A stretch of DNA of 46,108 nt from Streptomyces oceani. Lineage in GTDB: Bacteria > Actinomycetota > Actinomycetes > Streptomycetales > Streptomycetaceae. Below, piece by piece: positions 1-8,360 of this stretch. Position 1 is the stretch's first letter; each line of letters opens with the position of its first letter. The notes beneath the pieces were generated by a model. That model had not been told where the DNA came from, did no database searches, and saw nothing but the letters and a program-made list of their open reading frames with translations. Position numbers and translations under genes: made by a program. The DNA lies in the NCBI RefSeq assembly GCF_001751245.1, contig NZ_LJGU01000147.1, positions 1,947 through 48,054 of the forward strand. Reading direction: 5' to 3'.

Positions 1-73
1 GGCTGCCCCGGGCCGCCGCTGACGGCCGGCCTGCCGCCGGGCTGACGGTGCCGGTCCGCCGGGCGATCCCGGG

Positions 74-730
74 TCAGCCGCTGATCCGCCGCACCATCAC
101 CGTGTTGTCCTTACGGGTGCACGGTTCACCGTCCGGACTGGTCTGCGGGCGTTCGTACTCCGCGCAGCGCAGCACCTCCCACTCGCCGTCCGGCAGCTTC
201 AGCTCCGCCAGCACCTCCTCGGTGGTGGGGAAGTGCACCTCGTGCGTGGGCCGTTCGGTCACGAAAGACGGCCAGTCCGCGTGGCCGACGATCAGCAGCA
301 CCCCGTCGGGCGCGACCTTCTCCGTCGCGGTGCGCAGGATGCGTTCCCTCGGCAGCTCGCCCCTGCTGTGCAGGAACTGCGCGGAGATCAGGTCGAAGGG
401 TCCGCTGGGGAAGGTTTCGCCCAGATCGTCCCAACGCAACTCGACCCGCTCGGTGACACCGGCCTCCGCGACGTGTTCCGCCGCGCGGTCGAGCGCCACC
501 CGGGAGATGTCGGTGCCGGTGACCCGCCAGCCGCGCTGGGCGAGCCAGATCGTGTCGGCGCCCTCGCCGCAGCCCAGGTCCAGCGCCCTGCCGGGGGGCA
601 GGTCGGCGGCCTCGCGGACCAGTTCGTCGTTCGGGTTTCCGCTCCACATCCGCTCGTTCTCGGAGTAGCGGGCGTCCCACGCCTCCGCCTCGGTCTGGGG
701 CTCCTGCTCGGACTGAGTGTCCTCGGTCAT
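74..730 (-). CDS. Class I SAM-dependent methyltransferase
   Basis: This 218-residue protein is probably a soluble methyltransferase of the TehB/UbiE-like class I fold. Motif I is clear (DLGCGEG, residues 51-57), followed by the acidic strand-2 motif TGTDIS at about 71-76 and a strand-4 region around DLISAQFLHS. The N-terminus is acidic and Glu/Gln-rich. The ATG at 730 was chosen because homology-like sequence begins there; the frame stays open to 958 but the upstream translation is Cys-rich and unlike a protein. It is a stand-alone gene, converging on the window edge. The substrate cannot be told from sequence. The fold is confident and the specificity unknown. Confidence 0.88.
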   Translation of the reverse strand: MTEDTQSEQEPQTEAEAWDARYSENERMWSGNPNDELVREAADLPPGRALDLGCGEGADTIWLAQRGWRVTGTDISRVALDRAAEHVAEAGVTERVELRWDDLGETFPSGPFDLISAQFLHSRGELPRERILRTATEKVAPDGVLLIVGHADWPSFVTERPTHEVHFPTTEEVLAELKLPDGEWEVLRCAEYERPQTSPDGEPCTRKDNTVMVRRISG

Positions 731-808
731 GCGTACTCCCTCGCGCTGCGTCGCTTGTCCTGTCCTCGGCCCTAGTGGAACCCGCATCCCGGAGCGACCG
801 GAAACAGC

Positions 809-825
809 GTTGCTATCTCGGCAAC
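809..825. promoter_or_regulatory. Inverted repeat upstream of toxin-antitoxin pair
   Basis: GTTGC (809-813) and GCAAC (821-825) form a perfect 5-bp inverted repeat spaced by 7 bp, about 25 bp before the antitoxin frame. Phd/YefM antitoxins autoregulate through palindromes in this position, so this is a candidate operator. It is short, so chance is possible. Confidence 0.3.
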
Positions 826-847
826 ATGCTCTGTCGCATAGGTAAGT

Positions 848-1117
848 TTGTGGACATGTCGGGAGATCACATACGCGATCGTGGAGGCGCGAGCTCGGCT
901 GGGAGTCATCGCCCGTGAGGTGAGCGCGACACGTGAGCCCGCTGTCATCGCGGACCACGGCAACATCATCGCGATGCCGGTCAGTCCCGCCGACGCGGCC
1001 GAGCTGGACGAGATGAGAGCTCTGGCGGCGTACCGGGAGCGGCGGGCCCGTGGTGAGTCAGCGGCTGTATCCCGTGAGGAGGCGTTTCGCCGGATCCTCG
1101 GCGATGACCCCGCATGA
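848..1117 (+). CDS. Phd/YefM-family antitoxin (start region uncertain)
   Basis: This 89-residue frame has the layout of a Phd/YefM antitoxin. An N-terminal DNA-binding part (REITYAIVEARARLG, then EPAVIADHGNIIAMP) is followed by a charged C-terminal helix (ELDEMRALAAYRERRARGE) that would bind the toxin. The only in-frame start is TTG at 848. The natural-looking ATG at 856 is out of frame with the conserved REITYA, as if one or two bases were lost just after it. The stop overlaps the toxin start (ATGA at 1114-1117), the usual coupled arrangement. It may be a working antitoxin started at TTG, or a decayed one; the partner toxin is damaged. Confidence 0.6.
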   Translation: MWTCREITYAIVEARARLGVIAREVSATREPAVIADHGNIIAMPVSPADAAELDEMRALAAYRERRARGESAAVSREEAFRRILGDDPA

Positions 1118-1353
1118 TGTTGCATGTCGTTCGGGAGCCGGAAGCACTGTCCCAGGCCGAACGGCATGCCCAGACGGACCCTCCGGGGTGCGGCAGGTTC
1201 TCGCCGCTGTCGATCTACTCGTCAGCGAGCCCGAAGGGGGCTTTCGGCAGTGTTGACCTGTTACGCATTCACGTAGGGGCGTATCGCGTCCTGCACGAGA
1301 TCACCGGGAGTCGGCGGCAGATCGGTGTGATCCATCTCGGCCGCCTGAGCTGA
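1114..1353 (+). pseudogene. RelE/ParE-like toxin with internal compensated frameshift
   Basis: The frame opens as a RelE-type toxin (HVVREPEALSQAERHAQTDPPG) and ends as one (GSVDLLRIHVGAYRVLHEI, then IGVIHLG). The stretch between about 1190 and 1226 reads sensibly only in another frame, where it gives GVRQVLAAVDLLVSEP, the expected middle helix. A single G lost near 1190 and one base gained near 1226 would explain it. The encoded protein keeps its length (79 residues) but carries a scrambled helix, so it is probably inactive. Sequencing error cannot be excluded. It overlaps the antitoxin stop by 4 bp. Confidence 0.6.
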
Positions 1354-1405
1354 CGGTCAGCGGTCCAGCGGACGGCCGGCAGCCCGGTCCACATCATGGA
1401 CGGGG

Positions 1406-1439
1406 CGGACAGCGCATACGTGTTGTATCTAAGATGTAC
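1406..1439 (+). promoter_or_regulatory. Leaderless-type promoter and operator of the GntR-MFS operon
   Basis: A -10-like TAAGAT (1430-1435) lies 6 bp before the ATG at 1442, with a weak -35-like CGGACA at 1406-1411 (18-bp spacer). Transcription would start at or next to the ATG, giving a leaderless mRNA. Overlapping the -10 is the palindrome ATCTAAGAT (1427-1435), centred in an imperfect dyad TTGTATC...GATGTAC (1423-1439). This is a fitting autoregulatory site for the GntR protein encoded next. Confidence 0.5.
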
Positions 1440-1441
1440 GC

Positions 1442-2155
1442 ATGTCTTCCCCGTCCGCCACGACCGAGCCCCAGCCCGACCTCCGCCCCGCCGACGAACC
1501 GCAGGCCGCGCCCGCCAAGCAGCCGCCCGCCGCCGAGCGGGTGTACGCACACGTCAAGCAGGCCGTCCTGGAGCGCCGGTACGAGGGCGGCATGCTGCTC
1601 ACCGAGGGCGAGTTGGCCGAGGCCGTCGGAGTCTCCCGTACACCCGTGCGGGAGGCGCTGCTGCGGCTCGAGGTGGAGGGACTGCTCACCCTCTACCCGA
1701 AGAAGGGCGCGCTCGTGCGGCCGGTCTCCGCGCAGGAGATCGCCGACGTGGTGGAGACCCGGCAGCTCGTCGAGGACCACGCCGTGCGGAAAGCCGCCGC
1801 GCACGTCCCGGCCGGACTGCCCGACCGGCTGGAGGAGATCCTCGCCGAACAGCGCGCCATGGCCGAGGCCGGCGACCTGACTCGGATGGCGGTCAGCGAC
1901 CGCTGCTTCCACGCCGAGATCGTACGAGCCACCGGCAACGCCATCCTCGTACGCCTCTACGACCAACTGCGCGACAGGCAGTTGCGGATGGGTGTCGCCG
2001 TCATGCACGCCCATCCGGAGCGGGTCGCCAAGAACATCACCGAGCACGCCGCCATCCTCGACGCCATCCGCGCGGGCGACGCCGAGGCCGCGGCCGCCGC
2101 GGTGCGCCGACACGTCGGTCGGGTACGGGACCTCGTGCGCGGTGATCTGCCGTGA
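1442..2155 (+). CDS. GntR-family (FadR/FCD type) transcriptional regulator
   Basis: This 237-residue regulator has a winged-helix DNA-binding domain at about 33-100 (ERVYAHVKQAVLERRYEGG, then LAEAVGVSRTPVREALLRLEVEGLL). It is followed by an all-helical FCD ligand domain at 105-230 with the metal/ligand-type residues DRCFHAEIV and HPERVAKNITEHAAIL. The first 30 residues are Pro/Ala-rich and probably disordered. The stop overlaps the GTG of the downstream MFS gene by 4 bp, so the two are translationally coupled. The regulator most likely controls that transporter and itself through the dyad just upstream. The effector is unknown. Confidence 0.92.
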   Translation: MSSPSATTEPQPDLRPADEPQAAPAKQPPAAERVYAHVKQAVLERRYEGGMLLTEGELAEAVGVSRTPVREALLRLEVEGLLTLYPKKGALVRPVSAQEIADVVETRQLVEDHAVRKAAAHVPAGLPDRLEEILAEQRAMAEAGDLTRMAVSDRCFHAEIVRATGNAILVRLYDQLRDRQLRMGVAVMHAHPERVAKNITEHAAILDAIRAGDAEAAAAAVRRHVGRVRDLVRGDLP

Positions 2156-3468
2156 GCGGTATACGCGCCGGTGGTGGCTCCGCCACCGCCGAGGGCGAGT
2201 CCGGGCTGGGCGGCGGCCGTGCCGTGCTGGTGTGGAGCATCGGGGTCGCCGTCTACTTCGTCGCGATCACCTTCCGTACGAGCCTGGGCGTCGCCGGAAT
2301 CGACGCCGTCGAGCGCTTCGAGGTCAACGCCTCCGCGCTGTCCACCTTCTCGCTGCTCCAACTGCTCGTCTACGCCGGCATGCAGATCCCCGTCGGCCTG
2401 CTCGTCGACCGGCTGGGCACCAAGAAGGTGCTGGCGCTCGGCGCGACGCTCTTCACCCTCGGGCAGTTCGGCTTCGCGCTCGCCGAGTCGTACCCGCTGG
2501 CGCTGGCCTGTCGCGCCCTGCTCGGCTGCGGCGACGCGATGACCTTCATCAGCGTGCTGCGCCTCGGCACCCGCTGGTTCCCCGCCCGGCGCGGCCCGTT
2601 GGTCGCCCAACTGGCCGGGTTGGTCGGGATGGCGGGCAACCTGGTGACCACGCTGCTGTTCGCCCGCCTGCTCAGCTCCCTCGGCTGGACCCCCGCCTTC
2701 GCCGGCAGCGCGCTGGCCGGCGTGCTGGTGCTCGTGCTCCTGCTGCTCTTCCTCCGGGACCACCCCGAGGGCCACGCCCCCGAGCCACCGCCCCGGATGG
2801 GCCGGGCCTACGTACGCCGGCAGATCCTGGAGGCCTGGCGGGAGCCGGGCACCCGGCTGGGCATGTGGGTGCACTTCACGACGCAGTTCCCCGGCATGGT
2901 GTTCCTGCTGCTGTGGGGCATGCCGTATCTGGTGGACGCGCAGGGCATGTCCCGCGGGCACGCGGGGGAGTTGCTGACCCTGGTGGTCCTCTCGCACATG
3001 GCGATCGGGCTGGTCTACGGGCAGATCATCGCCCGGCACCGGGCCGCCCGCGGCCCGATCGTGCTGGGCACCGTCGCGGCTAGCGCCACCGTCTGGACCG
3101 CCGTGCTGGCCTGGCCCGGACACGCGCCGCTGTGGCTGCTCCTGCTGCTGTGCGGGTCACTCGGCGCCTGCGGTCCCGCCTCCATGATCGGCTTCGACTA
3201 CTCCCGGCCGGCCAATCCGCCGGAACGGCAGGGCACCGCCTCCGGCATCGTCAACATGGGCGGCTTCACCGCCTCCATGACCACCATGCTGACCGTCGGC
3301 GTGCTGCTCGACCTGACCGGGGACAACTACCGGATCGCCTTCACCGTGATCTTCGTGATCCAACTGCTGGGCGTCAGCCAGATCCTGCGGCTGCGCCCTC
3401 GCGCGCACCGGCGGGAGGACGAACGGGTCGTCGCCAGCCGGGTGGAGACGGTGCACGTGCCGGCCTGA
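2152..3468 (+). CDS. Major facilitator superfamily transporter
   Basis: This 438-residue membrane protein has about 12 hydrophobic segments. The MFS signature loop between TM2 and TM3 reads GLLVDRLGTKKVL. Helix 4 carries the arginine (ACRALLGCGDAMTF) and a central loop of charged/proline residues (FLRDHPEGHAPEPPPRMGR) separates the two halves. The GTG start at 2152 overlaps the regulator's stop. The closest general type is the MFS group of organic-anion or sugar-phosphate-like carriers, but the substrate cannot be read. Cotranscribed with the GntR gene; both probably respond to the transported compound. Confidence 0.92.
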   Translation: MSGIRAGGGSATAEGESGLGGGRAVLVWSIGVAVYFVAITFRTSLGVAGIDAVERFEVNASALSTFSLLQLLVYAGMQIPVGLLVDRLGTKKVLALGATLFTLGQFGFALAESYPLALACRALLGCGDAMTFISVLRLGTRWFPARRGPLVAQLAGLVGMAGNLVTTLLFARLLSSLGWTPAFAGSALAGVLVLVLLLLFLRDHPEGHAPEPPPRMGRAYVRRQILEAWREPGTRLGMWVHFTTQFPGMVFLLLWGMPYLVDAQGMSRGHAGELLTLVVLSHMAIGLVYGQIIARHRAARGPIVLGTVAASATVWTAVLAWPGHAPLWLLLLLCGSLGACGPASMIGFDYSRPANPPERQGTASGIVNMGGFTASMTTMLTVGVLLDLTGDNYRIAFTVIFVIQLLGVSQILRLRPRAHRREDERVVASRVETVHVPA

Positions 3469-3623
3469 CGCCGTACGGGCGGTGCGGTGTCGGTCGTACG
3501 GCCGGCCCCCGCCGCCCCCGCGGCCCGTGCTGCCCCTGTGGCCCCGCCGTCCCCGCGGCCCGTGGGCGCCGCTGGTGGCGTACGAACCGCGCGGCACCGG
3601 CACCCCCACACAGCTAGCACGGG

Positions 3624-4454
3624 CTACGGCACCACCGAGAAGGCGCGCAGGATCGCCTCGCCCAACTCGCCGTCGCCCTCCACCTTGACCCGCTCGCTCA
3701 CCGCGTCCGGCCGCACCCGGCCGCAGGCCAGCCGTACGTACGTGTCCCAGTCCAACGACAGCGTGACCACCGGGCCGAGGGAGGGGCTGCCGTCCACCGA
3801 GCCCCTGCCCTCCTGGTCCACCCGGACCGTGCGCAGGAACTCCACCGGCCCGCTCACGTCGAGCACCACCGCCGAACCCTTCGGCGCCCGCGCCCCCTTG
3901 GCGACCACCTTCGGGAGGCCCTCCACCAGCACGTCCCGAGCCACCAGCGCTCCCGGGGAGTCGAGATTGCCCGGGGCACGCAGCGCTCGACGGATGTCCT
4001 GCTCGTGCACCCAGACGTCGAACGCCCGCAGCAGCAGCTGCCGTTCCAGCGTGATGTCGTCCTCCCCGGGGAGCACGTGCCGCGCCTCGGCGTCCGGCTG
4101 CCGCTTCTCGTTCCGCAGCTGCCGCCCGCGCCGGATGATGGTGTACTCGAGTTCGCTGGTCATCTCCGGCCCGGTGTGGTGCCGGCGCACGTCCACCTGG
4201 ATCTCCATGTGGCGGCTGTACTCGTCCTTGACGTGATAGATGTCGCTCGGCAGCGTGTGGATGGGACGCGGGTCACCCAGCAGCTCGCACTCGATCCCGA
4301 TGACGTGCGAGACGACATCCCGGACCGACCACCCGGGGCAGTCGGTCGCGCGGTTCCACTCGCCCTCGGAAAGCGGGCTCACCAGCTCGGATATGGATTC
4401 GATGGACTGCTTCCAGGCATCGACGTAGGGCTGAAGGCTTGGGTGGTCGGACAC
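3624..4454 (-). CDS. Mycothiol-dependent maleylpyruvate isomerase-family protein
   Basis: The 276-residue protein has the N-terminal DinB-like four-helix metal-binding domain typical of the mycothiol-dependent maleylpyruvate isomerase family (WNRATDCPGWSVRDVVSHVIG at about 32-52, then RAFDVWVHEQDIRRAL at about 163-178). The C-terminal part (DVSGPVEFLRTVRVD onwards) resembles the MDMPI/SCP2-like domain. Actinobacteria carry many paralogues of undefined reaction that probably use mycothiol as cofactor. It stands alone, with its promoter in the 4455-4681 gap. The family is confident; the specific activity is unknown. Confidence 0.85.
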   Translation of the reverse strand: MSDHPSLQPYVDAWKQSIESISELVSPLSEGEWNRATDCPGWSVRDVVSHVIGIECELLGDPRPIHTLPSDIYHVKDEYSRHMEIQVDVRRHHTGPEMTSELEYTIIRRGRQLRNEKRQPDAEARHVLPGEDDITLERQLLLRAFDVWVHEQDIRRALRAPGNLDSPGALVARDVLVEGLPKVVAKGARAPKGSAVVLDVSGPVEFLRTVRVDQEGRGSVDGSPSLGPVVTLSLDWDTYVRLACGRVRPDAVSERVKVEGDGELGEAILRAFSVVP

Positions 4455-4681
4455 TGGACCCCTCGGCAGTACGGTCGTTCGGCGGGCTGGCTGCTCTCAA
4501 GTTACGTGGCGTACGGGCGCCCTGGCAGTGGTTTCACAGGACGATGCTATGTCCTTCGGATCCTGGGACCCACCGGATGGTGGTACGGTTCGCGCCGCTT
4601 CGTCGAATCCGCGCAACTCGTGGGCGACCGACCCGCTTTCCGGCCGCTTCCCAGAGCGCCGGCGCCGGCGGCCGGGAGCCG

Positions 4682-5206
4682 TTACTCGCCTCCGCCGTCC
4701 TTCCCGTCCGCCTCATCCTCGGAGCGCTCCATCAGCCGGTCCACGCACACCGCCACCGCGATCAGCACCGCCGGGTCCGAGTCCTCCCGCTCGACCTGCA
4801 CGGCGTACGTGTCCCGCAGCCGGAACCACTTGCGCGAGACCCGGGCCAGCCGCTCGCCCTCGTACTCGATGTCGTACTCCTTGCCGACCAGGTCACCGCG
4901 GATCTCCAACTCCTCGCCGGTGGCCAGCTCCGCGCGGTAGACCGTGCGCATCGGGGTGAAACGCTTCTCCCGTACGGTCACCATCACCTTGCCGTCCCGC
5001 TCCACCCGCATGGTGTCCCGCAGGCTGATGGCCTTCTTCCGGATGACCGCGAGGACGTTGCCCGCTCGGTCCTTCAGCTCGAAGGTCTCGCGCAGACGCA
5101 GGGCCTTGCCGTCGATGAGGTAGGCGCGTTCGCCGTTCTCGTCCTCCACCCAGAAGTCGTCGCCGATGCCGAACACCCGTTCCCGGACCAGATAGCGCAT
5201 ACTCAT
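4682..5206 (-). CDS. LURP-one-related (LOR) family protein
   Basis: This 174-residue protein matches the LURP-one/tubby-like fold: a string of short beta strands with the typical opening RYLVRERVFGIGDDFWVEDE and the repeated basic strand pattern ALRLRETFELKD, AISLRDTMRVERDGK, WFRLRDTYAVQVE. The family may bind membranes or phospholipids; no enzymatic motif is seen. The ATG at 5206 (MSMRYL) was chosen over an upstream frame extension because a good ribosome binding site (GGGAAGGG) lies about 8 bp before it. The C-terminus is acidic (RSEDEADGKDGGGE). It is probably monocistronic. Confidence 0.85.
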   Translation of the reverse strand: MSMRYLVRERVFGIGDDFWVEDENGERAYLIDGKALRLRETFELKDRAGNVLAVIRKKAISLRDTMRVERDGKVMVTVREKRFTPMRTVYRAELATGEELEIRGDLVGKEYDIEYEGERLARVSRKWFRLRDTYAVQVEREDSDPAVLIAVAVCVDRLMERSEDEADGKDGGGE

Positions 5207-5334
5207 GCCCGCAGCCCTTCCCCGGCCGGGCCCTGTTCTCACCGGGGCGGGACCGACGGCGACCGCGTGGTTCGGCGGACGGGCGGCGGCATGGAGTCGG
5301 TGATACGGCCCGTCGCGTCTTCCTCTTGAGGCGC

Positions 5335-6792
5335 TCAGTTCCGTGGCGTGATGTTCGCGTTGAGGCGGAAGAGGTTCGCCGGGTCGTACGTCGCTTTGAC
5401 GCTGGTGAGCCGTTCGTAGTTGGCCCCGTAGCCCTGGCGCAGGAGCTGCTCGCCCTCCTCGAGAAAGCCGGGGAAGTTGAGGTAGACGCCGCCGGTGGAG
5501 AACGAGGCCAGATCAGCGGCGGTGTTCCGCGCCCAGGCCGTGTTCGCGTCCGAGCCGCTTGGTTCCTCCCAGTTTCCTTCGATTCCGAGCAGGTAGGACG
5601 CGCCGCGGTTGGCGAAGGCGGTATCCCGCTCACCCACAGCTGCCATCGCGCCCCCCTGATACCAGACGTCGATGGTGGAGGCGGGGGACGGTGCCGTGGC
5701 GACATGTGAGGTCAGCTGCTCGATCAGTTCGTCGCTGAGCCGGGGCACGTTCACGGACTTCCAGTAGTAGTGCCAGCCGTCCGGGTAGTCGTCGTTCAGG
5801 ACGGTCTGCGCCGCGACGTACGTGGTGACGCCGCTGAAGTCACAGATCGGTTCGGCGACTCGGCGAAGCGGTAGCAGGGCTTGCTCCCCTTCAGTCGGAT
5901 CACCGGGGAACAGCGCCAACAGCGCCACGAAGGGCTCTCCGTGCGATTCCGGCGGGAAGTCCGCGGTTTGCGGAATCCGGCCGAGCACCGCGACCGGGCC
6001 CGCCTGCTCGGGCGCCTCGGACACGTACTGTTCGCCGGCTCGCAGCACGGCCTCGGCACGGTCCACGGGATGGAACACGAAGCAGAAGTACACCTCCGGC
6101 CCCACGGGATGCAGGCGGTACTCGAAGGAGGTCACGACGCCGAAGTTGCCACCACCGCCGCGTATCGCCCAGAAGAGGTCAGCGTGCTCGCTCTCGCTGG
6201 CGGTGAGCACCGTCCCAGCGGCTGTGACCACCCGCGCCGATATGAGATTGTCGCAGCTCAGCCCGTACTTGCGGCGGAGCCAGCCGATGCCTCCGGACAA
6301 CGTGAGACCGGCGATGCCCGTAGCGGAGACCACCCCCATGGGGGTGGCGAGCCCGTGGCGTTGCGTCGCCTGGTCGAGGTCGGCGAGTGTGCAACCGCCC
6401 TGTGCGCGCGCAGTACGCCTCGCAGGAGCCACGTCCACGCCCGTCATCCGCGACAGGTCGATCACCAGCCCGCCGTCGCAGACGGCGTGGCCGGCCACGC
6501 CGTGGCCGCCTCCGCGCACCGCGAGCGGCAGTCCGTGGTCGCGGGAGAAGTTCACCGCGGCGACCACGTCCTCCTCGCTGGCGCACCGCACCAGCAGCGC
6601 GGGATGTCGGTCGACGACACCGTTCCAGAGTTTCCGGGCCGGTTCGTAGCCCGGGTCCCGGGGCCGGATGAGCTGTCCGCGCAACCTCGTGGCCAACTCG
6701 TCCTCGATCGAGCTGGGAACCTCGATTCCCCTGCCGTGTCGGCTCTCCTCCAGGACCGGTGTGCTGTCGCGAGGACCGTGTCGCACGTTCAT
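5335..6792 (-). CDS. FAD-binding oxidase, berberine-bridge-enzyme-like
   Basis: This 485-residue flavoenzyme has a PCMH-type FAD domain at about 60-240 (LVRCASEEDVVAAV, AVRGGGHGVAGHA) and a C-terminal BBE segment (YDPANLFRLNANI). His97 in RGGGHG is the expected covalent 8-alpha FAD attachment residue. The position where bicovalent members have a flavin-linking Cys reads GVVSATG here, so a single covalent link is expected. Such enzymes oxidise sugars or secondary-metabolite alcohols with O2. The ATG at 6792 follows GGGAGG; the frame is open further upstream but that part is not protein-like. Divergent from the DinB-like gene. Confidence 0.9.
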   Translation of the reverse strand: MNVRHGPRDSTPVLEESRHGRGIEVPSSIEDELATRLRGQLIRPRDPGYEPARKLWNGVVDRHPALLVRCASEEDVVAAVNFSRDHGLPLAVRGGGHGVAGHAVCDGGLVIDLSRMTGVDVAPARRTARAQGGCTLADLDQATQRHGLATPMGVVSATGIAGLTLSGGIGWLRRKYGLSCDNLISARVVTAAGTVLTASESEHADLFWAIRGGGGNFGVVTSFEYRLHPVGPEVYFCFVFHPVDRAEAVLRAGEQYVSEAPEQAGPVAVLGRIPQTADFPPESHGEPFVALLALFPGDPTEGEQALLPLRRVAEPICDFSGVTTYVAAQTVLNDDYPDGWHYYWKSVNVPRLSDELIEQLTSHVATAPSPASTIDVWYQGGAMAAVGERDTAFANRGASYLLGIEGNWEEPSGSDANTAWARNTAADLASFSTGGVYLNFPGFLEEGEQLLRQGYGANYERLTSVKATYDPANLFRLNANITPRN

Positions 6793-6993
6793 GGCGATCG
6801 CCTCCCACACTCCAGCGTCACACTTGACGGAAAGAGGCGCCACCGACGGCGGCGCCCCCTGAACGTGCCGTGCGCACATGTTCGCTTCGTGTGTCGAGAA
6901 GCCTGTCACCGGGCTACACGAACCGGGACGTGCGGAGGCGTCGACCGGAAGTCGCGGACCGTATCCGTCCTCATCGGGCTCTACCTTGTGACC

Positions 6994-7563
6994 ATGGACA
7001 CCACGACCAACGCACCCGTCGACTGGAACGCCGAACTGCGCGACCAGCTCGAGTGGCACTGGGCCAACCAACTCCGCCCGCGACTCGACGGGTTGACCGA
7101 CGACGAGTACTTCTGGGAGCCGGTCGCCGAATGCTGGAACCTCCGCCCGCGTGGTGAGAGCGACGCGCCGATCAGCGTCGGCGGCGGCGCGTACACGATC
7201 GACTACGGCTTTCCGGAGCCGACGCCCGTGCCGGTGACCACCATCGCCTGGCGGCTCGGCCACCTGGTGGTCGGCGTGTTCGGCGCGCGGAACGCCGCGC
7301 ACTTCGGCGGGCCGCCCATGGACTACGAGAGCCATGTCTACGCGGGCACGGCGGCGGAAGCCCTGGAGCAGCTGGATCAGGGGTACGCCCGATGGATCGA
7401 GGGGGTGCGCGGGCTCGGGGAGAGCGGGCTGGCGAGGCAGTGCGGCGAGGTGGGCCCGTTCTCGGAGCGTACGATGGCCGCGCTCGTGCTGCATATCCAC
7501 CGCGAGATCGTGCACCACGGAGCCGAGATCGCCCTGCTGCGGGATCTGTACCTGCGGGAGTGA
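6994..7563 (+). CDS. DinB-family / DinB_2-like protein
   Basis: This 189-residue four-helix protein has the DinB metal-site pattern: a first-helix His (LEWHWANQLRPRLDG), a central WRLGHLVVGVFGARNAAHFGG and a final-helix HIHREIVHHGAEIALLRDLY. Proteins of this group bind a divalent metal, and some are bacillithiol- or mycothiol-dependent transferases. The reaction here is unknown. The ATG at 6994 has no clear ribosome binding site; TACCTT 6 bp upstream may be a -10, making it leaderless. Transcribed away from the flavin oxidase across a 200-bp shared promoter region. Confidence 0.85.
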   Translation: MDTTTNAPVDWNAELRDQLEWHWANQLRPRLDGLTDDEYFWEPVAECWNLRPRGESDAPISVGGGAYTIDYGFPEPTPVPVTTIAWRLGHLVVGVFGARNAAHFGGPPMDYESHVYAGTAAEALEQLDQGYARWIEGVRGLGESGLARQCGEVGPFSERTMAALVLHIHREIVHHGAEIALLRDLYLRE

Positions 7564-7716
7564 GCGCGCGCCCGTGTCACGGGGAGCCGACGAGCGCGTC
7601 GGGTGCCGGGACCTGACCGGATACGTCCGCCGTTGGGCGGCGCCGCGCGGGTGTGTTCCCGGCGTGGACGCCGCGCCGTACGCTTCCGGGTTGTCCCCGC
7701 CGTCGGCCGTGACGGG

Positions 7717-8283
7717 TCACAGGTCCGGGCGGTACTCCATCTCCCGCTCGTCGGCCACGCTGTGCGTGTGCACGAAGCCGGCCTTGCGGTAGAAGGCTTC
7801 GGCGCGTTCGTTGTTCCGGTGTACGAGCAGCCGCACCCGGCTCACGCCCTCCTCGGCCATCGCCCAGCCGACGGCGGCCCGGACCAGATCCCGCGCCACA
7901 GTGCCACCCCGGGCCTCGGCGCGTACGAAGACCGCGACGAGATGCGCCTGGCGCCGCTCGACGCGCTGTCCCATGAAGTCCTGTGTGCCGGCTTCCTCCA
8001 GGATGACGGTCGCCGTGCCCGCCCAGTCGCCCGTCGGCTTCTCGGCCACGAACTGGCGGTTGGGGCCGCGCTCGGATCCGTTGGCGGTGCGTTCCCGCCA
8101 GTACGCCTCCGGCCGAGCCAGGGCCCGTTCGTGGGTCTCCATGAAGGCGACGGAGGCCATCGGGTCCGTCAGCGAGGCCAGGCGCAGCTCCCTCGCGGCC
8201 GGCCACTCGTCCGCCCGCACCGGCCTGATCAGACAGTCGCCGCTGGTGCCGTTCTCGTCGTTCGTGCCGCTCATGCCGCTCAT
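7717..8283 (-). CDS. GNAT-family N-acetyltransferase
   Basis: The 188-residue protein has a full GNAT fold: LIRPVRADEWPAARELRLASL at the N-terminus, a central beta pair around GDWAGTATVILEE, the acetyl-CoA pyrophosphate loop VRAEARGGTVARDLVRAAV (R-G-G-T-V-A) and a C-terminal LLVHRNNERAEAFYRKAGF typical of the RimI/PhnO type. It probably acetylates an amine, amino acid or protein N-terminus. The start is ambiguous between ATG 8283 and ATG 8274 (MSGMSG repeat). It lies 77 bp downstream of the small gene at 8361-8666 and may be transcribed with it. Confidence 0.87.
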   Translation of the reverse strand: MSGMSGTNDENGTSGDCLIRPVRADEWPAARELRLASLTDPMASVAFMETHERALARPEAYWRERTANGSERGPNRQFVAEKPTGDWAGTATVILEEAGTQDFMGQRVERRQAHLVAVFVRAEARGGTVARDLVRAAVGWAMAEEGVSRVRLLVHRNNERAEAFYRKAGFVHTHSVADEREMEYRPDL

Positions 8284-8360
8284 GGTTCGGTCCGTGAGGC
8301 GCCCGCGCAACCGGATTGCGACGCGCACGGCGGGTCTCGCCGAGGTCGGAGAGGCGGTGC

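Noticed and set aside
1..73. Possible terminator or gene end at the window edge
   Set aside because: Too short and too uniformly GC-rich to call; only weak self-complementarity.
3487..4236. Long plus-strand frame opposite the maleylpyruvate isomerase-like gene
   Set aside because: Ser/Arg/Thr-rich antisense product without motifs.
5335..6792. Bicovalent flavin attachment in the BBE-like oxidase using Cys in KYGLSCDNL
   Set aside because: That Cys lies too far from His97; the position equivalent to the flavin-linking Cys reads GVVSATG, so only single attachment is supported.
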